This document shows positions 6,947-11,177 of a stretch of DNA of 11,177 nt, in pieces. The position numbers and the translations under genes were made by a program. The notes beneath the pieces were generated by a model. It saw nothing but the letters and a program-made list of their open reading frames with translations, was not told the origin of the DNA and searched no databases. Every line of letters begins with the position of its first letter. Position 1 is the first letter of the stretch. Source of the stretch: Alcaligenaceae bacterium (GTDB taxonomy: Bacteria; Pseudomonadota; Gammaproteobacteria; Burkholderiales; Burkholderiaceae_B); assembly GCA_029265335.1 (NCBI GenBank), contig JAJUJN010000034.1, positions 1 to 11,177 of the forward strand, read 5' to 3'.

Positions 6947-6969
6947 CGGGGCCGTTGTTCGCTGCCCCG
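6947..6969 (+). terminator. Possible weak hairpin after the DUF3617 gene
   Basis: CGGGGC (6947-6952) pairs with GCCCCG (6964-6969) around an 11-base loop, 20 bases after the stop codon. There is no T tract, so intrinsic termination is uncertain. Confidence 0.25.
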
Positions 6970-7009
6970 TTGCATCATTGCTCCGTTGCTCCGAGTCTGG
7001 AGATCGTAA

Positions 7010-7028
7010 CCGGGGGCCCTACCCCCGG
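7010..7028. terminator. GC hairpin between convergent genes, possible bidirectional terminator
   Basis: CCGGGGG (7010-7016) pairs with CCCCCGG (7022-7028) around a 5-base loop: a perfect, very stable 7-bp stem. It lies between the DUF3617 stop and the PLD-like gene stop, where both transcripts need to end. Neither strand has a T tract after it, so it is not a standard intrinsic terminator. It could instead stabilise 3' ends or act with Rho. Confidence 0.4.
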
Positions 7029-7036
7029 GCCGGCCG

Positions 7037-8581
7037 CTACAGCAGGCCTTCAATCGGCAACCAAGAAAGGAATTTCACCCAGACCAGTCGCAACCACGAC
7101 ACGCCGGGCTCCTGCTCCAGCACCACGGTTTCACCGTTCTCACGTTTGAGCCAAACGATCTGATCGTCGCGCAGCTCCAATTGGTATGCGCGTTGGGGAA
7201 TCGAGTGATCGAAGGCTTCATCCATGCGCTTGGCCAGCGCGGGGCTGAAGATCACCACACCCATCTCGGTGTTGAGGTTGAAGGAGCGTGGGTCGAAATT
7301 GAAAGAGCCCACAAACACCCGTTCGCCATCCACGGCAAAGGTTTTGGCATGCAAGCTCGTTGAGTTGGAGCCGCTGCTGATGCGCAGCAAACCACTGCCC
7401 TGTGGTTCTCCGGGTTGCACACGTGCTTCGAACAGCTCTACGCCCGCTTTGAGCAGATCGCGCCGGTACTTGGCATAACCGGCGTGCGCTACAGAGATGT
7501 CGGTGGCTTCGAGCGAGTTGGTGAGGACACGCACCCGCACGCCTTCGTCGACCAGGTCGGAGAAGGCCGCCACCCCGGCGTCGGTGGGAATGAAATAGGG
7601 CGTGATCAATTCCACCACACGCTGCGGTTCGCCAATGACTTCGTTCAGTTGCTGGGGCAGCATCTCTTCGGGTCGGGCAGCGCCCAAGGCCTTGCGGGGA
7701 TCATCGCTCACCAGCTCCACCGGCACCCAGTCGAGCGGCAACTGCTGGTTGCGCAGATCGAACAACAACTTGGAAGCAGTGACAGCATCGAGATAGGCCT
7801 TGGCCTCCGGCCGCGCGCGCACGGCCTCTACTTGCTCAATCAGGCTGACAGTGCCACGCGCAGCCCAGGTATCGGCCAGCACCTGATCCACGGGGTACGA
7901 CGACGCGCTATGCCAGTAGCGCGAGAAATCCGCCGCCACTTCATCGACCACCGGGCCTACCGTCAGCACATCAAGATCGACGAACCAGGTGTCTTCGGTG
8001 GCGTCGAAGTACGCATCGGCAATGTTGCGCCCCCCCACGATGGTGACCTGGCCATCGGCGGTGAACGACTTGTTGTGCATGCGCCGATTGAGGCGATCGA
8101 AGTCGGTAAGAAAATTGAGCACCCGCGCGCCGCGCAGCACAAATGGGTTGAACAGCCTCACTTCGATGTTGGGGTGTTCGTCGAGTTCGGCCAGGTAGGG
8201 ATCGAGATCGCGCCCATTGTTGTCGTCGAGCAACAAACGCACCTTCACCCCCCGGTCCGCTGCCTCAAGCAAGGCCTCGAACACCAACAGCCCGGTCATA
8301 TCGGGCCGCCAGATGTAGTACTGCACATCCAGTGTATGTTCGGCCGCGCGCGCGAGCGCCACCCGGGCAGCGAATGCATCGCGCCCGTCTTCCAGCGACA
8401 ACACACCGGATTTACCCGGGTATTTAACGGCTTGCGCTTGAATGGTTCGCGCGAGCGTCGAATCCGCCACCGGGAGGGCAACAGGCTCGGCGATTTCCTC
8501 CGGCAAACGCGGTGGCGGGCCGCAAGCAACCACGCTCACCAATCCGACCAGCGCGACCCAAAATCTCAGGGTTTTCAGCAT
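7037..8581 (-). CDS. Phospholipase D-family lipoprotein, cardiolipin synthase-like (ClsC/YmdC type)
   Basis: The 514-residue protein has two HKD motifs: HNKSFTADG (His169, Lys171, Asp176) followed by GGRN, and LHAKTFAVDG (His411, Lys413, Asp418) followed by GSFNFDPRS. The paired motifs form one phosphatidyl-transfer site through a phosphohistidine intermediate. The family includes ClsC, which makes cardiolipin from PE and PG, and also phospholipases, so the exact reaction is open. The N-terminus is a signal sequence with lipobox VVAC (Cys20), so it should be a lipid-anchored envelope protein. E. coli ClsC itself is somewhat shorter. The C-terminus ends in a hydrophobic WLRLVWVKFLSWLPIEGLL, as is common in this subgroup. 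AGGAG lies 4 bases before the ATG. The DUF3185 gene ends 42 bases upstream on the same strand, so the two are probably co-transcribed. Confidence 0.92.
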   Translation of the reverse strand: MLKTLRFWVALVGLVSVVACGPPPRLPEEIAEPVALPVADSTLARTIQAQAVKYPGKSGVLSLEDGRDAFAARVALARAAEHTLDVQYYIWRPDMTGLLVFEALLEAADRGVKVRLLLDDNNGRDLDPYLAELDEHPNIEVRLFNPFVLRGARVLNFLTDFDRLNRRMHNKSFTADGQVTIVGGRNIADAYFDATEDTWFVDLDVLTVGPVVDEVAADFSRYWHSASSYPVDQVLADTWAARGTVSLIEQVEAVRARPEAKAYLDAVTASKLLFDLRNQQLPLDWVPVELVSDDPRKALGAARPEEMLPQQLNEVIGEPQRVVELITPYFIPTDAGVAAFSDLVDEGVRVRVLTNSLEATDISVAHAGYAKYRRDLLKAGVELFEARVQPGEPQGSGLLRISSGSNSTSLHAKTFAVDGERVFVGSFNFDPRSFNLNTEMGVVIFSPALAKRMDEAFDHSIPQRAYQLELRDDQIVWLKRENGETVVLEQEPGVSWLRLVWVKFLSWLPIEGLL

Positions 8582-8623
8582 GGGGCTCCTGGTATCCGCA
8601 TTCTCACGCCGAGGCCACCCGTC

Positions 8624-8839
8624 TCAGCGGCGACCGACCAGTGTGATCAACCCCCCGACGATGATCAGGCCGATACCCGCCCACAGTGGCACCGTGAATG
8701 ACTCCTGGGTTTCTACCGTGGCTTCCATGGGGCCCAGCTTCATGACGGTTTCTTCGGAGGTATACGTGAAAGTGCGGTGCCCCACTGCAACAATGCCGAT
8801 GACAATAACAATGATGCCAACAATCATGGACGGCTTCAT
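8624..8839 (-). CDS. Small membrane protein, DUF3185 family
   Basis: The 71-residue protein has two membrane helices: about 4-20 (MIVGIIVIVIGIVAVGH) and about 51-68 (VPLWAGIGLIIVGGLITL), joined by a polar loop with TFTYTSEETVMKLGPMEAT. This helix-loop-helix layout, the TYTSEE and GP(M)E(A)T loop and the glycine-rich second helix match DUF3185. GGGAG stands 7 bases before the ATG at 8839. It precedes the PLD-like gene by 42 bases on the same strand, so a role in the inner membrane linked to lipid or envelope stress is possible but unproven. No enzyme motif is visible. Confidence 0.82.
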   Translation of the reverse strand: MKPSMIVGIIVIVIGIVAVGHRTFTYTSEETVMKLGPMEATVETQESFTVPLWAGIGLIIVGGLITLVGRR

Positions 8840-8865
8840 GGCCAGCTCCCAAGAGGTGATGTAAG

Positions 8866-8918
8866 AATGGCTTTACCATTGCGACCGCAACGCGCCAGAA
8901 AGTTCTCGCAGTTCTGGC
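8866..8918. repeat. Cluster of three inverted repeats in the DUF3185/USP divergent gap
   Basis: Three consecutive dyads lie within 53 bases: AATGG/CCATT (8866-8870 and 8876-8880), TTGCG/CGCAA (8879-8883 and 8886-8890), and GCCAGAA/TTCTGGC (8894-8900 and 8912-8918). They lie upstream of the DUF3185 start at 8839 and about 130 bases or more upstream of the USP start. They may be regulator sites or leader structure for the minus-strand transcript. Confidence 0.35.
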
Positions 8919-8961
8919 CCGGCCAGGTGCAAGATACACCATCCTGCGTGCCGCTCGGTTG

Positions 8962-8989
8962 TTGTTCAAGCTGTCTTCCGGCGTAACAT
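8962..8989 (+). promoter_or_regulatory. Weak candidate promoter of the universal stress protein gene
   Basis: TTGTTC (8962-8967) and TAACAT (8984-8989) are separated by 16 bases, with a poor -35 and a fair -10 match. It is placed suitably for a leader of about 50 bases before the ATG at 9048. Stress promoters of alternative sigma factors would not be recognised by this match. Confidence 0.2.
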
Positions 8990-9047
8990 GCCAATAACCG
9001 TGCGGCCTGGCGCCGCAGTTCTACCACCCCGTACGGAGATCCCTGCC

Positions 9048-9902
9048 ATGCACACCGTTCTTGCCTGCATCGACGGCGGCCCCCAAACCCAAGGCGTTGT
9101 CGATTACGCCAGCTGGGCAGCCCACCACGTGGGAGCCCCGCTGCAATTCCTGCATGTCCTCGATCGCCAGCCCGAACAGGCGCTTGTTCACGACCTCAGC
9201 GGCAACATTGGCGTAGACGCCCAGGAAACCCTGCTCGCCGAGCTCACCCGGCTGGATGAGAACCGCAGCCGTGTGGCCCAGCAACATGGCCGCGAGGTGC
9301 TCGAAGCTGCGCGCCAGCGTGCGCTCGACCGGGGCGTGGCCGATGCGGATACCGTGCAGCGCCACGGCAACCTGGTTGAAACCCTGCTCGAAATGCAGGA
9401 AAACACCCGACTTGTGGTGATTGGCCAACACCCGGTTCCGGGCGCCGTGCCGCGGCTGCATCTGGACCAGAACGTGGAGCGGGTGGTGCGCACCCTGAGC
9501 AAACCCGTGTTGGTTACCACCACCACATTCCACGAACCCCAGCGAGTGATCATTGCATTCGATGGCAGCGCCACCGGTCGCAAGCTGGTAGAAACTCTGG
9601 CCGACAGCCCCTTCCTGCGCAATCTCGAAGGCACCATCATTACCGCTGGGGCCGATATCGATCGCATTGCGGCCGAGCAACAATGGGCTCTCGATACCCT
9701 GCGTGAGGCTGGCTTTCAGGTTGAGGCCCGTCACCAGACCGGCAATGCCGAAACCGTACTGCAGGATCAAATCGAAAAACGTCACGCCGACATGCTCATC
9801 ATGGGAGCCTACGGTCATTCGCGCATCCGTGAACTCATTGTGGGGAGCACTACTACCACCATGCTGCGCACCAGTTCCGTACCTGTTCTCATTCTGCGCT
9901 GA
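9048..9902 (+). CDS. Tandem-domain universal stress protein (UspE-like layout)
   Basis: The 284-residue cytoplasmic protein has two USP domains. Domain 1 (about 2-158) begins HTVLACIDGG, and domain 2 (about 165-284) begins RVIIAFDGS. Domain 2 carries the ATP-binding signature G-x2-G-x9-G-S-T as GAYGHSRIRELIVGST (253-268) and ends in the usual VPVLILR strand. The matching part of domain 1 is VVIGQHPVPGAVP, which lacks that spacing, so probably only domain 2 binds nucleotide. This asymmetry is common in tandem USPs. Such proteins support survival under starvation, oxidative or envelope stress. The ATG at 9048 has GGAGA 8 bases before it. An upstream ATG at 8988 in frame lacks such a site and would add an unrelated proline-rich lead. 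A strong hairpin follows the stop. Confidence 0.92.
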   Translation: MHTVLACIDGGPQTQGVVDYASWAAHHVGAPLQFLHVLDRQPEQALVHDLSGNIGVDAQETLLAELTRLDENRSRVAQQHGREVLEAARQRALDRGVADADTVQRHGNLVETLLEMQENTRLVVIGQHPVPGAVPRLHLDQNVERVVRTLSKPVLVTTTTFHEPQRVIIAFDGSATGRKLVETLADSPFLRNLEGTIITAGADIDRIAAEQQWALDTLREAGFQVEARHQTGNAETVLQDQIEKRHADMLIMGAYGHSRIRELIVGSTTTTMLRTSSVPVLILR

Positions 9903-9913
9903 AGCGCCCCTTC

Positions 9914-9941
9914 GGCTCCCCCGCCTTTCCGCGCGGGAGCC
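9914..9941 (+). terminator. Strong hairpin between the USP and TauE/SafE genes
   Basis: GGCTCCC-C-CGC (9914-9924) pairs with GCG-C-GGGAGCC (9931-9941) around a 6-base loop: ten base pairs with one C-C mismatch. It starts 11 bases after the USP stop and is followed by TCGGCGTTTCC, only a short T run. It probably ends or attenuates the USP transcript. The permease ATG is 26 bases further on, leaving little room for a separate promoter. Confidence 0.5.
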
Positions 9942-9967
9942 TCGGCGTTTCCGGCCAAGGCTAGTGC

Positions 9968-10690
9968 ATGACCCTATCCCTTCTCCTCACTGTCGCCTTT
10001 TTCTCCGCCACACTGGCTGTGGTGTCGCAACTGCTCACCGGCTTTGGCTTCGCCCTGGTTCTCATTCCCTTGCTGATGTTGGTTACCACCCCGGCGCAGG
10101 CGGTGGGCACCACCATCATTCTGGGCGCCGTGATGTGCCTCGCCATGGTCTGGCGCGATCATCATCACATCGATCGAGTGAAATTGATGGAACTACTGGT
10201 GGGCTCGATCGTCGGCCTGCCATTGGGCATCGTGGTGCTCAGCTGGCTGCCGCCGCAATGGCTCAAGTGGCTGGTAGTGGCTTCGGTCTTGTGCGCCCTT
10301 CTGGTGGTGCTGGTGAATCTCACCATTCGCAATCGCCGTTCCACCACCACCGGTATTGGCTTGCTGTCGGGCATTCTGCTCACCTCCACCGGCATCAATG
10401 GCCCACCGCTGGTGGCCTTGCTGCGAGCCAACAACTACGCACCCTCCACCTATCGCGCCACACTGGCCGCCATCTTTACCGTGCAGAACGGCCTGGGCAG
10501 CGTGCTGCTGGTGGGCGCCGGCAAGGTGGATACCACCATGCTCGCCATGATCGCTGCGGGACTGGTGGCCATGCCTCCCGCCTACTGGCTGGGTGAACGC
10601 TTGTTTCACCGCATCAACGCTCGCCAGCTGCGCTGGGGGATCATCGTGATGCTGCTCTTGTGCCTGGGCAGCGTGCTGGTGTTTCGTTAG
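9968..10690 (+). CDS. TauE/SafE-family membrane permease (putative sulfite or organic anion exporter)
   Basis: The 240-residue protein is nearly all membrane helices, about seven or eight, with the two-half layout of TauE/SafE proteins. Conserved pieces include the first-helix GFGFALVLIPLL (25-36), the GLPLGIVVL helix (about 78-86) of the first half, and the SGILLTSTGINGPPLVALL stretch (135-153) that opens the second half. The N-proximal GTTIILGAVMCL helix also fits. Family members export sulfite, sulfoacetate or related anions, or take part in coenzyme sulfonate metabolism, but the substrate here is unknown. AAGG precedes the ATG by 7 bases. It follows the USP gene after 65 bases with a hairpin between, so the two may share transcription by read-through. 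Its TAG overlaps the TAA of the convergent CoA-transferase gene. Confidence 0.88.
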   Translation: MTLSLLLTVAFFSATLAVVSQLLTGFGFALVLIPLLMLVTTPAQAVGTTIILGAVMCLAMVWRDHHHIDRVKLMELLVGSIVGLPLGIVVLSWLPPQWLKWLVVASVLCALLVVLVNLTIRNRRSTTTGIGLLSGILLTSTGINGPPLVALLRANNYAPSTYRATLAAIFTVQNGLGSVLLVGAGKVDTTMLAMIAAGLVAMPPAYWLGERLFHRINARQLRWGIIVMLLLCLGSVLVFR

Positions 10691-11177
10691 GTCTCGCGCA
10701 AGGGGCCCAGAATTTCGTCGTCGTGCTGGCCAGCCTTTGGCAACGGCCGTTGCACGCCGAGACGGTTGCCATTCATGAGCAGCGGCAACAGCACCACCTG
10801 GGTTTCGTCGCCGGTGTCGGTGGTCATGGGCGCGAGCCCACCACTGGCCTTGAGGTGTTCGTCGTCAACCAGCTCCTCGGGCCGCACCACTTTGGCGTAG
10901 GGCAGCCCGGCAGCTTCAAGTGTGGCGCACAGCTCTTCGACCTCACGGCCTGCCAGCGAGGCGCCCAGCTCTTGCAACAGGCGCGGACGATGAGCCACGC
11001 GCAGACTGTTGTCGGCAAAATCGGGATCATCGGCCAGGTCGGGGCGCTCAAGCACCTCGCACAGCTTGAGGAATTGCTTGTCGCTCACCGCGCCCACGAA
11101 GAGCTGCTCGCCCTCTGCGATGTCGAAGATGTCGTACACCCCCCAGGCGGAAACGCGCGACGGCAAGGGCGGCGCGG
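10687..11177 (-). CDS. Class III CoA-transferase (CaiB/BaiF family), C-terminal part (5' end outside the window)
   Basis: The visible 163 codons hold the C-terminal part of a CaiB/BaiF CoA-transferase. SAWGVYDIFDIAEGEQLFVGAVSD, split here as VYDIFDIAEGEQ and FVGAVSD, is the family's standard block after the large domain. It is followed by RPDLADDPDFADNSLRVAHR and AAGLPYAKVVRPEELVDDEHL, which close the small domain and return to the N-terminal fold. The catalytic Asp lies in the missing N-terminal half. The frame stays open to the window edge, and a TTG at 11166 is internal, not a start. Such enzymes move CoA between carboxylic acids and often begin catabolism of carnitine, bile acids or aromatics. 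It is not in the same operon as the ligase cluster, but the chemistry is related. The stop overlaps the permease stop by 4 bases. Confidence 0.92.
   Translation of the reverse strand, partial: APPLPSRVSAWGVYDIFDIAEGEQLFVGAVSDKQFLKLCEVLERPDLADDPDFADNSLRVAHRPRLLQELGASLAGREVEELCATLEAAGLPYAKVVRPEELVDDEHLKASGGLAPMTTDTGDETQVVLLPLLMNGNRLGVQRPLPKAGQHDDEILGPLRET

Noticed and set aside
6951..6999. Three CCGTTG copies after the DUF3617 gene as a tandem repeat
   Set aside because: The copies are irregularly spaced and only 6 bases long; nothing larger repeats.
7415..8701. A 428-codon open frame on the plus strand, antisense to the PLD-like gene
   Set aside because: It mirrors a well-supported two-HKD protein and resembles no family. 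It is a shadow of the codon bias of the real gene.
9667..10596. A 309-codon open frame overlapping the USP and permease genes in another frame
   Set aside because: It crosses two well-supported genes and an intergenic hairpin, and is rich in His/Arg/Ser/Pro without any domain.

Overview
This is a GC-rich, gene-dense stretch of chromosome, most likely from a marine-type gammaproteobacterium (for example the Halieaceae/Spongiibacteraceae/Pseudomonas neighbourhood). The taxon is inferred from gene content: an exported retropepsin, a 7TM pseudo-transglutaminase and an ATP-grasp ligase in one operon, beside CoA-dependent catabolic genes. No rRNA, tRNA, CRISPR array, transposase or phage gene is visible.

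Left block (1-2970, minus strand): a catabolic operon read as acyl-CoA ligase (1272-2873), then an SCP-x/thiolase-fold protein (48-1199), then the first 17 codons of a DUF35-type zinc-ribbon protein (1-51, cut by the window edge). The thiolase-fold protein lacks the usual catalytic cysteines and the GH motif. Together with the translationally coupled DUF35 partner, this suggests a two-subunit lyase (retro-aldolase) or unusual thiolase acting on a branched acyl-CoA, with the ligase making the CoA ester. A repeated AGTATAC element overlaps the predicted -10 region of the ligase promoter.

Middle block (3001-6249, minus strand): a three-gene operon read as signal-peptide-bearing retropepsin-like protease with a very acidic tail (5554-6249, GTG start), 7TM protein with a cysteine-free transglutaminase-like domain (3967-5493), and RimK-like ATP-grasp ligase (3001-3963). 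By family logic this is a carboxylate-amine ligase, a membrane sensor or scaffold, and a protease: a possible peptide-tag writer/eraser system across the inner membrane, substrate unknown. It is the most interesting system in the window.

Right block: a divergent DUF3617 periplasmic protein (6427-6927, plus); a convergent minus-strand pair, a DUF3185 small membrane protein (8624-8839) and a phospholipase-D/cardiolipin-synthase-like lipoprotein (7037-8581); a tandem universal stress protein (9048-9902, plus) followed by a strong hairpin; and a TauE/SafE-type membrane permease (9968-10690, plus). The last gene is the 3' part of a class III (CaiB/BaiF) CoA-transferase (10687-11177, minus), whose stop codon overlaps that of the permease tail to tail. 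Every gap between genes is under 300 bases. The envelope and stress theme of the middle and right blocks (exported protease, phospholipid enzyme, USP) fits general stress adaptation but no direct link is shown.
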